From Streptomyces resistomycificus (GTDB taxonomy: Bacteria; Actinomycetota; Actinomycetes; Streptomycetales; Streptomycetaceae), in NCBI RefSeq assembly GCF_001514265.1, contig NZ_KQ948991.1:62001-126000 (forward strand): a stretch of 64,000 nucleotides of DNA, given 5' to 3'. The position numbers were made by a program, and so were the translations under genes. This document shows, one piece after another, positions 41,404-50,636 of this stretch. The notes beneath the pieces were generated by a model, which was not told the DNA's origin, made no database searches, and worked only from the letters and a program-made list of their open reading frames with translations. Within the stretch, counting starts at the first letter, position 1. Each line of letters opens with the position of its first letter.

Positions 41404-43881
41404 TCAAGCGTCCGGGGGGTCGGCGCCCGCCCCGGTTACCCAGCCGGCAGGCAGGTCCTGCTCGGCCCAGATGATCTTTCCGGCCGGGGTGTAGCGCGTA
41501 CCCCAACGGCGGGTCAGCTGGGCGACGAGGAACAGTCCCCGGCCGCCCTCGTCGGTGGTTCGCGCATGGCCCATCCGGGGCGAGGTGTTGCTGGCGTCGG
41601 ACACCTCGCAGATCAACTTGTCATGCCGGATCATGCGCAGCCTGACGGGTCCGGTGCCGTGCCGGATGGCGTTGGTGACCAACTCGCTGACCACCAGTTC
41701 CGTGGTCATCACCAGGTCGTCCAGCTGCCATCCGAGCAGCTGGCGGACAGCCAGCTCCCTGGCGCTCGCGACGATCGCCGGATCCGTCGGCAGATCCCAC
41801 GAGGCGACCCGGTCTGCGCCCAGCGCATGCGGCCGCGCCAGGAGCAGCGCGACATCATCGGTCTGCGGGCCGGTCAGCAGGTTGTTCACGACCGCCGAGC
41901 ACAGCTCCTCCGGCGGCAGGCCGGATTGCGCGAGCACATCGCTGAGGCGGGACAGTCCGACGTCGATGTCCTGGTCACTGCTCTCGATCAGGCCATCGGT
42001 GTAGAGGGCGATCAGGCTTCCCTCGGGGAGGGATATCTCGGCGGACTCGAAGGGCAACGATCCGAGGCCCAGCGGAGGGCCCGCCGGAAGGTCCGGGAAG
42101 ACGACCTTGCCGCCGGGGGCGACCACGGCGGGCGGCGGATGTCCGGCCCGGGCCATGGTGCACAACTGGGTGACCGGGTCGTAGACGGCATAGAGGCAGG
42201 TGGCGCCAAGTACCGCGGTGGCGATGGGCTCGTCGTCGCCGTCCTTCTCCTCCGTCAGGCGGATCACCAGGTCGTCCAGGTGGGCCAGCAGCTCGTCGGG
42301 CGGCAGGTCCATGTCGGCGAGCGTCTGTACGGCGGTGCGCAGCCTGCCCATGGTCGCCGCGGCGTTGAGGCCGTGCCCGACGACGTCACCGACGACCAGG
42401 GCGATCCGGGCGCCGGACAGCTGGATCACGTCGAACCAGTCACCGCTCACCCCTTCCCGGGCATCGGCCGGCAGATAGCGCGAGGCGACCTCCATGGCGG
42501 TCCCGCCGTTCAGCCCCTGCGGGAGCAGACTGCGCTGCAGGGCCAGCGCCGCGGCGTGCTCACGGGTATAGCGGCGGGCGTTCTCCACCCACACCGCGGC
42601 TCGGCTGACAAGCTCCTCGGCGAGCAGCAGATCGTCCTCCTCGAACGGCTGCGGATGCTCCGTGCGGATGAAGGTGGCCACTCCCAGTACGGTGCCGCGC
42701 GCGGACAGCGGCACCCACATCGCCGAGGGCGCCCCGAACTCCTTCATGCTCTCGGCCCGGGCCGGGTCCTCGGCGACCCACGGCGTGGTGTCGGGGTCCA
42801 GGCACGGTTCCAGAATCGAGGTGTCGTTGACCATGCTCTGGATGTACGGCGACGACATGGGGGCGGCGATCGGGTCGCCGGTGGCGATCACCGACTCCGG
42901 ACAGCCCTCGTGGATCGACTGCTGCCCGGCACGCCGCGCCGGATATGTTCCGTCGGGCGTCCGCGAACCGGGTTCCTCACCGGCCAGCACGGCTTCCAGC
43001 AGATCGACGGTCACGAAGTCGGCGAGCCTCGGCACCGAGAAGTCGGCCAGCTCCTGGGCGGTCCGCATCACATTCAGCGTGCCCCCGATACAGGCGCTGG
43101 CCTCGCTGAGCAGGGCCAGGCGCTCCCGGGCCCGCCATCGGTCGGTGACGTCCATGCCCATGTAGCACACGCCCAGCGGGCTGCCGTCCGGGTCGTCGAG
43201 CCGGAAGAAGGAGGTGGAGTAGGCGTGTTCCTGGTAGGGGTCCGCCCAGGTCCAGCCCCGGTACTCGTAGTCGATGACCGGCACGCCGGTCTCCAGCACC
43301 CGCCGCATCTGTGCTTCGAGCGCCCCGGTGTTCAGGCCCGGCAACGAGTCCGACATCCGGCGCCCGAGCCGCTCGTCGCGCGGCACACCGCCGTAACGCT
43401 CCAGGGTGTCGTTCATCCACACGTACCGCAGGTCCGGGCTGAGTACGGCCATGCCGAGCGGTGAGCGGGTGAGAAAGCCTTCCAGCACCTCCCCGTTGAC
43501 CGCCCAGGTCGGGGCCTTCGACACGTCGATCGCCGATACGAGCCAGGCCTTGCGGTCGTCGGTGTCGGACATCGCGGTCACCCGTAGCCCGACCTCGATA
43601 CGGCGGCCGTCACTGTGCCGGGCGCCCACCAGGCCGCCCCAGCTCTCCCGGGTCCCGCACTCCACGGCGACCTCGGCCGCCCGTGCCGCGTCCTCGGGCT
43701 GCGCCAGCAGCATGGCAGCGGAGCGGTCGAGGACCTCCGCCGTGCCATAGCCGAGAAGCCGCTCAGCGGCTCCCGTCCAGCCGATGACCGTGCCCTTCGC
43801 GTCGATCACCGCGGCGGCCACATTCGCCATCTCGAACGGCCCATGCGTTCCGTCCGGTGTTACCTCCTTGGGGAACATCAT
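41404..43881 (-). CDS. PAS/GAF/SpoIIE phosphatase with C-terminal HATPase
   Basis: An 825-residue signalling protein. PAS-like domains at about 15-120 (NVAAAVIDAKGTVIGWTGAAERLLGY) and 130-250 (LTRSPLGMAVLSPDLRYVWMNDTLERYGG). GAF at about 255-430. PP2C/SpoIIE phosphatase at about 465-670, with SGDWFDV, GDVVGHGL and the late TDDVALLL supplying metal Asp residues. A GHKL ATPase lies at about 690-810 (VVSELVTNAIRHGTG, then DEGGRGLFLV). Such proteins dephosphorylate anti-anti-sigma factors and may phosphorylate partners. The last gene before the left island end, it is separate from the sugar operon. Confidence 0.92.
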   Translation of the reverse strand: MMFPKEVTPDGTHGPFEMANVAAAVIDAKGTVIGWTGAAERLLGYGTAEVLDRSAAMLLAQPEDAARAAEVAVECGTRESWGGLVGARHSDGRRIEVGLRVTAMSDTDDRKAWLVSAIDVSKAPTWAVNGEVLEGFLTRSPLGMAVLSPDLRYVWMNDTLERYGGVPRDERLGRRMSDSLPGLNTGALEAQMRRVLETGVPVIDYEYRGWTWADPYQEHAYSTSFFRLDDPDGSPLGVCYMGMDVTDRWRARERLALLSEASACIGGTLNVMRTAQELADFSVPRLADFVTVDLLEAVLAGEEPGSRTPDGTYPARRAGQQSIHEGCPESVIATGDPIAAPMSSPYIQSMVNDTSILEPCLDPDTTPWVAEDPARAESMKEFGAPSAMWVPLSARGTVLGVATFIRTEHPQPFEEDDLLLAEELVSRAAVWVENARRYTREHAAALALQRSLLPQGLNGGTAMEVASRYLPADAREGVSGDWFDVIQLSGARIALVVGDVVGHGLNAAATMGRLRTAVQTLADMDLPPDELLAHLDDLVIRLTEEKDGDDEPIATAVLGATCLYAVYDPVTQLCTMARAGHPPPAVVAPGGKVVFPDLPAGPPLGLGSLPFESAEISLPEGSLIALYTDGLIESSDQDIDVGLSRLSDVLAQSGLPPEELCSAVVNNLLTGPQTDDVALLLARPHALGADRVASWDLPTDPAIVASARELAVRQLLGWQLDDLVMTTELVVSELVTNAIRHGTGPVRLRMIRHDKLICEVSDASNTSPRMGHARTTDEGGRGLFLVAQLTRRWGTRYTPAGKIIWAEQDLPAGWVTGAGADPPDA

Positions 43882-43964
43882 GACGGCCGTCCCATCTAGC
43901 GGATGGCATTTGGGTCATTCTATGAGTTATTGCCCCGCACTGCTCCCCTCGGATCACACCTGGA

Positions 43965-44158
43965 TCCCGCTCCACTCCTGGGCCGCGCTCCACTCCTGGG
44001 CCGCGCTCCACCCCTGGGCCGCGCTCCACCCCTGGGCCTCACTCCACCCCTGGGCCTCACTCCGCTCTGAGCCGCGCTCCACTCCTGGACCTCGCCCCAC
44101 TCTGAGCCTCGCCCCACTCCTGGGCCTCGCCCCCTCCTGGGCCGCGCTCTACTCCTGG
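43965..44158. repeat. 18-bp tandem repeats between the SpoIIE gene and permease
   Basis: About eleven units based on CCGCGCTCCACTCCTGGG. Four consecutive ones from 43965 to 44036 are nearly perfect; later units drift (CCTCACTCC, CCTCGCCCC). The last unit covers the permease stop codon. The array fills the gap between the two genes. Confidence 0.9.
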
Positions 44159-45195
44159 CTCTCGCCGGTGGTGAGCCGGGCGATCATCAACGCCACCAGG
44201 ATGATCGCGCCGTAGATGGCCTGGATCCAGAAGGACGACACCTGCGCCAGGGTGAGCAGGTTCTCCAGCATGCCCAGCAGCAGGACCCCGAGCAGCGCCC
44301 CGGCCAGGGATCCCTTGCCGCCGTTCAGGCTGATGCCGCCGATGACAGCGGCCGCGAACACGGTGAAGATGAGGCCCTGACCCTGATTGGCGTTGATCGC
44401 CCCGACCCGTCCGGCGATCACCAGACCGGCCAGCGCGGCCAGGGTCCCGCCGATGACCAGAACTCCCCAGGCCACCCGGTCGACCCGGATGCCCGCGGCC
44501 CGCGCCGCGGGGGCGTTGCCGCCCACCGCGTACACCGCCCGTCCCCATCGGTGGTAGCGCAGCGCCCACCCGGCGACAGCGAAGCAGGCGCCGGCCACCC
44601 ACACGGAGACGGGGACGCCGAGCCAGCTGTCGGACCCGAGGGCCAAGAACGCGGCGGGTGCGTCGAACAGGGTTTTACCGGACACCATGCCGACCAGGAC
44701 TCCGCGCAGCACGATGTTCATCGCCAGGGTCACGATGAATCCGTTGAGCTGGAGCTTGACGATCAGCAGACCGTTCACGGCCCCGATCAGCGCCCCGGTG
44801 AGCGGAATGATCAGCAGGCCGAACCAGGTGGGCAACTCGCTGCCGAAACCCGCCGAGGCAGCCGGGATCACGGCCATGAAGCCGAGGGCCGGGGCGAGCC
44901 CCGCGATCGACTCCAGCGAGAGGTCCATCTTGCCGCTGATCAGGATCATCGCCTCGGCGAGCACCAGCAGTCCGAGCGCCGAGGAGGCGCTGAGCACGTT
45001 CAGCAGGTTGTCCCGCTCAAGGAAGCTCTCGTTGCTGACCGCACCGATGACCAGCAGCAGGAGGACCGCGGGCAACAGCGCCAGGTCGCGGACCCGGCCC
45101 AGGGCGATCGCACGGACGGGGTGGCGGACCGCTCTGTCCGGCCCGCCACCGGGCGTCGGGCCTTTCGTCCGGCCGCTCGGCGCGGTGTCATTCAT
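44149..45195 (-). CDS. Sugar ABC transporter permease (RbsC-like)
   Basis: A 348-residue inner-membrane subunit with about ten hydrophobic segments and the BPD_transp_2 pattern: GLLVLAEAMILISGKMDLSLESIAGLAPALG (with the conserved S-G-x-x-D-L-S), GAVNGLLIVKLQLNGFIVTLAM, and RAAGIRVDRVAWGVLVIGGTLAALAGLVIAGRVGAINANQGQGLIF. These permeases import monosaccharides. Its ORF overlaps the ATPase stop by a few bases (45188-45195), so they are coupled. Confidence 0.93.
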   Translation of the reverse strand: MNDTAPSGRTKGPTPGGGPDRAVRHPVRAIALGRVRDLALLPAVLLLLVIGAVSNESFLERDNLLNVLSASSALGLLVLAEAMILISGKMDLSLESIAGLAPALGFMAVIPAASAGFGSELPTWFGLLIIPLTGALIGAVNGLLIVKLQLNGFIVTLAMNIVLRGVLVGMVSGKTLFDAPAAFLALGSDSWLGVPVSVWVAGACFAVAGWALRYHRWGRAVYAVGGNAPAARAAGIRVDRVAWGVLVIGGTLAALAGLVIAGRVGAINANQGQGLIFTVFAAAVIGGISLNGGKGSLAGALLGVLLLGMLENLLTLAQVSSFWIQAIYGAIILVALMIARLTTGESQE

Positions 45196-46738
45196 GTCCG
45201 GTGCCGACCCCTTCGATCGAGGCCACCAGCTCTTCGTCGGTCCAGCCGACGGTGTACTCGGCGGCGAGAGAGCCGTTGAACATCACCAGCACACGGTCAC
45301 AGGTCCGCAGGTCCGCCAGCTCGTCCGAAACGACGAGCGCCGCGCGTCCCGCGGCCCTGGCGCGGTCGACGACCGACAGCAGCGCCCGCTTGGACTGCAC
45401 GTCGACACCCGCCGTCGGATTGATGAGCACCAGTACACGCGGGTCGGTGGCCAGCGCCCGGCCCATGACGACCTTCTGCTGATTACCGCCCGACAGGTCC
45501 TTGACCGGCTGGGCCGGGCCGTCCGTTCTGATGTCGAGACCGGTGATCGTCCGCCGGGCGAAGGCGTCCCGGGACGAGCGCGAGATCACGCCCAGCCGCC
45601 CCAGCCGGCCCATGATGGTCATGGACGCGTTCTCGGCGACCGACAGCTCCGGTACCAGCCCTTCATGGTGCCGGTCGCGCGGCACACAGCCCACGCCCGC
45701 CGCGAGCGCCGAGGGGACGCTGCCCGGCCGCGTCGGACGGCCGAGAACCTCGATCCGCCCGCTGTCGGGCCGGTACAGCCCGGCCAGCGCCTCGGCGACC
45801 TGATGACTCCCGGAACCCGCGAGCCCGGTCAGCCCCACCGTCTCGCCGGACCGGATGGCGAAGCTGACCTCCGTGAAATGCGGGCCACTCAGCCGGTGCA
45901 CCCGGACGGCCACGGGCGCGTCCGCCGACGGCGACCGGATCACGCCGTGGTCGGGGGCCGCACCCACGCCCCGGCCTCCGGTCATCGCCTCGATGAGTTC
46001 GGTTCTGCCCAGCTCGCCCACGGGTGCCGTGGTGATCCAGCGGGCGTCCCGGAAGACGGTGACGACCTGGCAGACGGCGTAGATCTCCTCCAGATGGTGG
46101 GAGATGTAGAGGAAGGTGATCCCGGCCCGCTGCAATCGCCGGACATGGGTGAACAGGCGGTCGATCGCCCGACTGTCCAGCTGGGCTGTCGGCTCGTCCA
46201 GAATGATGAACCGGGTTCCGCGCGAGATCGATCTCGCGATCTCGACCATCTTGGCGTCCTCGACGGTGAGCCTGCCCGCCGGCACGTTCTCGTCGACCTC
46301 CACACCCCATGCGTCCAGCAGCTCGCGAGCCGCCCGGCGCATCCGCCGCCAGCTGATCACCTGGCCTCGAACCGTGGGTTGCCGGTTGACGTGCAGGTTC
46401 TCAGCGACAGTGAGATCGGGGATGATCGTCGACTGCTGGTAGACGCAGGCGACCCGCCGCTGCCAGGCCTCACGGTCCGCCAGGCCGGGCGCGGGTTCGC
46501 CGTCGAACAGGACAACGCCGCGGTCCGGCCGCTGCAGTCCGGTCAGGATGGCCACCAGGGTCGACTTGCCGGCCCCGTTACGGCCGACCAGGGCGTGCGA
46601 CTCACCGGCCCGGACGGCGATCCGCACGTCGTCCAGGGCCACGGTGGGCCCGTAGCGCTTACAGATCCCGTGGGCCTCGGCCACCGCGCGGCGATCGGCG
46701 CCCTCGGCGCGGGGTTCGGTCAGTGGCGTCCGGTTCAT
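45188..46738 (-). CDS. Sugar ABC transporter ATP-binding protein, two-domain (RbsA-like)
   Basis: A 516-residue protein with two ABC domains. The first has Walker A GRNGAGKSTLVAIL and the signature-like LTVEDAKMVEIARSI, with Walker B RFIILDEPTAQLD. The second has a weak Walker A (GLAGSGSHQVAEAL), signature LSGGNQQKVVMGRAL and Walker B VLVLINPTAGVD, where the catalytic Glu is Asn as in other RbsA-type proteins. This asymmetry is family-typical. I use ATG 46738, at which homology begins; open frame to 46816 is not. Confidence 0.93.
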   Translation of the reverse strand: MNRTPLTEPRAEGADRRAVAEAHGICKRYGPTVALDDVRIAVRAGESHALVGRNGAGKSTLVAILTGLQRPDRGVVLFDGEPAPGLADREAWQRRVACVYQQSTIIPDLTVAENLHVNRQPTVRGQVISWRRMRRAARELLDAWGVEVDENVPAGRLTVEDAKMVEIARSISRGTRFIILDEPTAQLDSRAIDRLFTHVRRLQRAGITFLYISHHLEEIYAVCQVVTVFRDARWITTAPVGELGRTELIEAMTGGRGVGAAPDHGVIRSPSADAPVAVRVHRLSGPHFTEVSFAIRSGETVGLTGLAGSGSHQVAEALAGLYRPDSGRIEVLGRPTRPGSVPSALAAGVGCVPRDRHHEGLVPELSVAENASMTIMGRLGRLGVISRSSRDAFARRTITGLDIRTDGPAQPVKDLSGGNQQKVVMGRALATDPRVLVLINPTAGVDVQSKRALLSVVDRARAAGRAALVVSDELADLRTCDRVLVMFNGSLAAEYTVGWTDEELVASIEGVGTGHE

Positions 46739-46785
46739 CGCGGTCTCGCTTCCTGGGTGCCCGGAGGGGGACGGTCTCCCGGGTG

Positions 46786-47829
46786 TCAGGAGGTCTTGCG
46801 GATCTGGTTGCCCCACAGCGACGCGTCGTCGACATTGGCCTTGGTCACCAGCGGTGCCGGGAGCTGGTCCTCCAGGATTCCGCTGGGCAGCCGGACGATG
46901 GTGCTGTCGTGGTCGGTCGGGCCCGGGCGGAAGGTCTGGCCCTCCATCGCCCGCTTGATGTAGTAGATGCCGTATTTGGCGTACTGGTCGGCCGGCTGGG
47001 AGACGGTCGCATCGATCAGGCCCTCGCGGATCGCATCCAGCTCCTGCGGGATGCCGTCGTTGGAGACGATCACGACGTGCCTGGGATCACCGGCCGCCAC
47101 CAGCGCGTTGTGCCGCCGCAGCGTGCTCAGTGTGGGGGCCAGATACACGCCGCCGGCCTGCATGTAGATGCCCTTGATATCGGGGTTGGCGGTGTACAGC
47201 GCCTCCAGGCCGGCCGCCGCCCTCTCCGCCTTCCAGGCGGCGGGAATGTCCAGCACCTTGATGCCCGGGTAGTTCTTCTCGACGCAGGAGCTGAACGCCT
47301 CCGAGCGATCCCGCCCGTTGACCGACGCCAAGTCGCCCTGGATCTGTACGACCTTGCCGGTCCTCACCGCGTCGCCGACCTGGCGGCAGGCCTTCTCCCC
47401 GTAGGCGCGGTTGTCCGCCCTGACCACCATCGCGACCTTGCCCTTGTCCGGCGCCACGTCGACGGCGACCACCGGCACGTCCTTGCGCTGCGCGGCGTTC
47501 AGCCCGGCGACGATCGCCGCGGAGTCCAGCGGCGAGACGACCAGGCCCTTCACGTTCTGGGCGAGCAGGTTCTGGATGTCGGTGATCTGTTTGCTCGGAT
47601 CCGAGTCGGAGTTCACCGTCTGAAGGAGGCGGACGTCCTGGTCGGCGGCCTGCTTGGGAACGTAGGACTCGTAGGACTCCCAGAACGGTGAGGTGAGCAG
47701 CGGCAGCACCACCCCGACCTTGCCCGAAGCGGTGTCTGTGGTGCTGCTCGTGCCCCCACCGCAGGCGGTGACGGCCGACCCGCAGCCGAGTGCGAGGGCT
47801 GTCCCGACAGCGGCGATGCGTCGCTTCAT
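46786..47829 (-). CDS. Sugar ABC transporter substrate-binding lipoprotein (RbsB-like)
   Basis: A 347-residue lipoprotein: MKRRIAAVGTALALGCGSAVTAC (lipobox VTAC, cysteine 23), then a periplasmic-binding-protein type 1 domain. Landmarks are VGVVLPLLTSPFWESYESYV, the DPSKQITDIQNLLAQNVKGLVVSPLDSAAI strand-turn, and the hinge VPVVAVDVAP. It delivers a monosaccharide to the two-domain ATPase and permease. Genes around it suggest L-fucose, L-galactose or an aldonate-related sugar; this is inference. It follows the SDR gene by 39 bp. Confidence 0.93.
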   Translation of the reverse strand: MKRRIAAVGTALALGCGSAVTACGGGTSSTTDTASGKVGVVLPLLTSPFWESYESYVPKQAADQDVRLLQTVNSDSDPSKQITDIQNLLAQNVKGLVVSPLDSAAIVAGLNAAQRKDVPVVAVDVAPDKGKVAMVVRADNRAYGEKACRQVGDAVRTGKVVQIQGDLASVNGRDRSEAFSSCVEKNYPGIKVLDIPAAWKAERAAAGLEALYTANPDIKGIYMQAGGVYLAPTLSTLRRHNALVAAGDPRHVVIVSNDGIPQELDAIREGLIDATVSQPADQYAKYGIYYIKRAMEGQTFRPGPTDHDSTIVRLPSGILEDQLPAPLVTKANVDDASLWGNQIRKTS

Positions 47830-47868
47830 GGTGCTCGGCTCCGAGTGAGTGGTCTGTGGTCGGTCAGG

Positions 47869-48636
47869 TCAGTGGAAGGAGTCCGGACGGGTGCGGATGC
47901 CCTGTATCCCTCCGTCCACGGCGAGTGCCGTCCCGGTGGTGGCACCGGCCAACGGCCCGGCGAGATACGCGATGGCGTCCGCGACCTGCTGGGCGGTGAC
48001 CAGGCGGCCGGTGGGCTGGCGGGCGACGAGAGCGGCGCGTTCGGCCTCCGGGTCGTCGGAATGTTCGAGCAGTCGGCGCACCCAGGGGGTGTCCACGGTG
48101 CCTGGGGTGACGCAGTTGACCCGGATGCCCTCGCCGATGTGGTCGGCGGCCATCGCCAGGGTCAGCGCGAGCACCGCGCCCTTGCTGGCCGCGTACAGCG
48201 CCCGCTGCGGCAGCCCGGCCAGCGCCGCGACCGAACAGGTGTTGACGATGGCCGCGCTGGGAGACCGGCGCAGATACGGCAGTGCCGCCCGGCTGGTGCG
48301 GACGATGCCCAGCACATTGACGTCCAGCACGTGGTGCCATTCCTCGTCCGCGTTGTCCTCGACGGTGCCCAGCGCGCCGATGCCGGCGTTGTTGACCAGC
48401 ACATCCAGGCCTCCGAACAGGTCCGCCGCCCGCCTCACGGCGTCGGCCACCGATGCGGCGTCCCCGACATCGGCCTGTACCACGTGCAACCGTGCGGGCA
48501 CGCGGCCAGGATTCCGGTCGAGCACCGCCACCCGGCACCCTCTCGCGGCCAGGGTCTCGGCGGTGGCGAGGCCGATCCCGGACGCCCCGCCGGTGACGAC
48601 CGCGGCCAGTCCCTGGAATTCCTCATCCGGGTTCAC
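47869..48636 (-). CDS. SDR oxidoreductase, probable 2-keto-3-deoxy-L-fuconate dehydrogenase
   Basis: A 255-residue short-chain dehydrogenase: nucleotide motif TGGASGIG (about 16-23), NNAG in VLVNNAGIG, catalytic Ser in NTCSVAAL, and the catalytic Tyr-x-x-x-Lys as YAASK. The C-terminus [12 protein letters not shown] is typical of the family. Its GTG overlaps the stop of the fuconate dehydratase gene, so it likely acts on the product, 2-keto-3-deoxy-L-fuconate, oxidising it for the non-phosphorylating route. L-fucose or L-fuconolactone oxidation is an alternative. Confidence 0.88.
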   Translation of the reverse strand: MNPDEEFQGLAAVVTGGASGIGLATAETLAARGCRVAVLDRNPGRVPARLHVVQADVGDAASVADAVRRAADLFGGLDVLVNNAGIGALGTVEDNADEEWHHVLDVNVLGIVRTSRAALPYLRRSPSAAIVNTCSVAALAGLPQRALYAASKGAVLALTLAMAADHIGEGIRVNCVTPGTVDTPWVRRLLEHSDDPEAERAALVARQPTGRLVTAQQVADAIAYLAGPLAGATTGTALAVDGGIQGIRTRPDSFH

Positions 48637-49985
48637 GCCGGGGAGCCCTCAGCCGGTGGCACGTCGTACGGGGTCTGCCAGGCGGCGCCGCCGGGGAACG
48701 CGTACGCGGCCAACGACTCGGGCCGCATGGTCGAGCTGAAGCCGTGGGCGGTCGGGGCCGCGTACCGCCCACGGACGATCACGACCGGGTCGAGGAAATG
48801 CTCGTGCAGATGATCCACGTACTCGATGACCCGGTCCTGGAGGGTGCCGGAGACCGCCAGGTAGTCGAACATCGCCAGATGCTGCACGAGTTCGCACAGG
48901 CCCACCCCGCCCGCGTGCGGGCACACCGGAACCCCGAACTTGGCCGCGAGCAGGAGGATCGCCAGGTTCTCGTTGACTCCCCCGACCCGGCAGGCGTCCA
49001 ACTGCAGAATGTCCAGCGCGTCCGCCTGGAGCAGTTGCTTGAACATCACCCGGTTGTGCACATGTTCGCCTGTCGCCACCCGCACCGGCGCCACCTCCCG
49101 GCGGATCGCCGCGAGACCGAGAATGTCATCCGGGCTGGTCGGCTCCTCGATCCAGTACGGGTCGAACTCCGCCAGCCGCCGGATCCACCCGACGGCCTCG
49201 GCGACCCCCCAGCGCTGATTGGCGTCCAGTGCCATCCGCACCCCGGGGCCGATCGCCCCCCGCGCGGTACGGCACCGCCGCTCATCGTCATCCAGATCGG
49301 CGCCGACCTTGAGTTTGATCTGCCTGAACCCACCGTCCACGGCCTCCCGGGCAAGCCCCGCGACCTTGCTGTCCGGGTAACCGAGCCAGCCGGGAGACGT
49401 GGCATACGCCGGATACCCCTCGGCGAGCAGCCGCGCCTCCCGCTCCTTCATCCCGCCCCGCGCCCGCCGCAACATCCCCAGCGCCTCATCGGGGGTCAGT
49501 GCGTCTTCCACATAACGGAAGTCGATCAACGCGACCACCTGCTCGGGCGCGAGGTCGGCGAGCAGCTTCCACAGCGGCTTCTCCTCCCGCTTCGCGTACA
49601 GATCCCACACGGCGTTCACCACGGCCCCGATGGCCATGTGCACCACGCCCTTCTCCGGCCCCAGCCATCGCAGCTGGCTGTCGCCGACGAGCGAGCGGCA
49701 GAACCCCCCGAGGTCGGTCAGGACCTCTGCCAGCCGTAGGCCGACGACATGCGGACGCAACGCGTTGATCGCGGCCACCTCGACCTCGTTGCCCCGCCCG
49801 ATGGTGAAGCAGAACCCGTGCCCCTCCAGCCCGTCCCCGACATCGGTGCGGATGATCACGTATGACGCCGAATAGTCCGGATCAGGATTCATCGCGTCCG
49901 ACCCTTCAAGCCGACGAGACGTGGGAAACCGGATGTCGTAGGCGTCCAGCGCCGTGATCCGCCCCCGCGCCGGGCGGGGCCTCAT
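48633..49985 (-). CDS. L-fuconate dehydratase, enolase superfamily
   Basis: Dehydrates L-fuconate to 2-keto-3-deoxy-L-fuconate. The 450-residue protein has the FucD-specific N-terminus ([41 protein letters not shown]). The barrel residues are the KxK pair in [13 protein letters not shown], Asp in [11 protein letters not shown], Glu in [10 protein letters not shown] and [10 protein letters not shown], and the His base in [13 protein letters not shown]. These fit the mandelate-racemase branch. The ATG at 49985 is used, but the ribosome site is poor. The gene heads the five-gene operon 49985-44149. Confidence 0.92.
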   Translation of the reverse strand: MRPRPARGRITALDAYDIRFPTSRRLEGSDAMNPDPDYSASYVIIRTDVGDGLEGHGFCFTIGRGNEVEVAAINALRPHVVGLRLAEVLTDLGGFCRSLVGDSQLRWLGPEKGVVHMAIGAVVNAVWDLYAKREEKPLWKLLADLAPEQVVALIDFRYVEDALTPDEALGMLRRARGGMKEREARLLAEGYPAYATSPGWLGYPDSKVAGLAREAVDGGFRQIKLKVGADLDDDERRCRTARGAIGPGVRMALDANQRWGVAEAVGWIRRLAEFDPYWIEEPTSPDDILGLAAIRREVAPVRVATGEHVHNRVMFKQLLQADALDILQLDACRVGGVNENLAILLLAAKFGVPVCPHAGGVGLCELVQHLAMFDYLAVSGTLQDRVIEYVDHLHEHFLDPVVIVRGRYAAPTAHGFSSTMRPESLAAYAFPGGAAWQTPYDVPPAEGSPA

Positions 49986-50444
49986 GGCGGGCGGCTCATC
50001 GACGTCATCGGGAGGACTCCAGAGAAATCAGGCCTGGCGGCAAGCTTGGACACCCCAAATGAGTGTATATCGCCCAAAAGCCCCGACCTCGCTACTGCCT
50101 CCCTGTGTCTCCCGACGGGGGGCCTGGACTCCGGGGCCCGCCTCGAGCGGGTCGCCCACGACGCGCCAACTGCGCGGCCTCCACAAGAGCCTCGCGATCT
50201 GACGACTTCGGACAACGCGTCGATCGCGCGCCACGCGCCTCTGAACGCGAGAGGACCGTCGGCCCCATCTTGCGCCGCGACGCCCTCGGCCGGGTGATGG
50301 TCGCCACGCCAACGCCCATGGCGACGCCGAACGTTACTCCGCCGCTCACGATCACCGACGCCTACACGACCCACGCAAACAGCAGCGCCTGGTGAAAAAG
50401 CAAAAGCCCCAGGTCACGGCGAGTGAGTCCTGAGGCTTCCACAG
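49986..50444. other. 459-bp gap between the fuconate operon and tRNA-Thr
   Basis: Probably carries the operon promoter near 50040-50090 (AT-richer, with GTGTATAT) and the tRNA terminator. No integrase or excisionase gene is seen. A possible short minus-strand hydrophobic frame near 50290-50395 looks like a membrane segment but has no recognisable start or family. Confidence 0.5.
50403..50438 (-). terminator. Rho-independent terminator of tRNA-Thr
   Basis: On the minus strand a 10-bp stem (AAGCCTCAGG with CCTGGGGCTT, one G-U pair) is followed by TTGCTTTTTC, a T-rich tail rare in this genome. It begins 7 nt past the tRNA 3' end. Confidence 0.8.
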
Positions 50445-50518
50445 AGCCGCCTTCGGGATTCGAACCCGAGACCTACGCATTACGAGTGCGTTGCTCTGGC
50501 CATCTGAGCTAAGGCGGC
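50445..50518 (-). tRNA. tRNA-Thr (anticodon CGT)
   Basis: A full cloverleaf can be drawn on the minus strand: acceptor GCCGCCT/AGGCGGC, D stem GCTC/GAGC, anticodon stem ACGCA/TGCGT with loop CTCGTAA (anticodon CGT, reading ACG), T stem TCGGG/CCCGA with loop TTCGAAT. CCA is not encoded. Its 3' half is duplicated at 41337-41379, marking it as an integration target. Confidence 0.96.
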
Positions 50519-50636
50519 GCGCTGTTCGCACCATGGTGCGGTCAGCAACGTCGGTAAGTCTACACAGTTTCCAGGGGTGCTCCGTACCAGCCCCGGGGGT
50601 GGGGGAACCGGGGTTGGTGGTGGTCGGCGGCAGCGG

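Noticed and set aside
40543..43464. A 973-codon + frame across the glycosyltransferase and SpoIIE genes
   Set aside because: Shadow on the opposite strand; it crosses the island boundary and the intergenic gap and shows no conserved motif.
23272..44158. Repeat arrays as possible CRISPR
   Set aside because: Units abut with no unique spacers, lengths are 12-26 bp, and no cas genes are visible.
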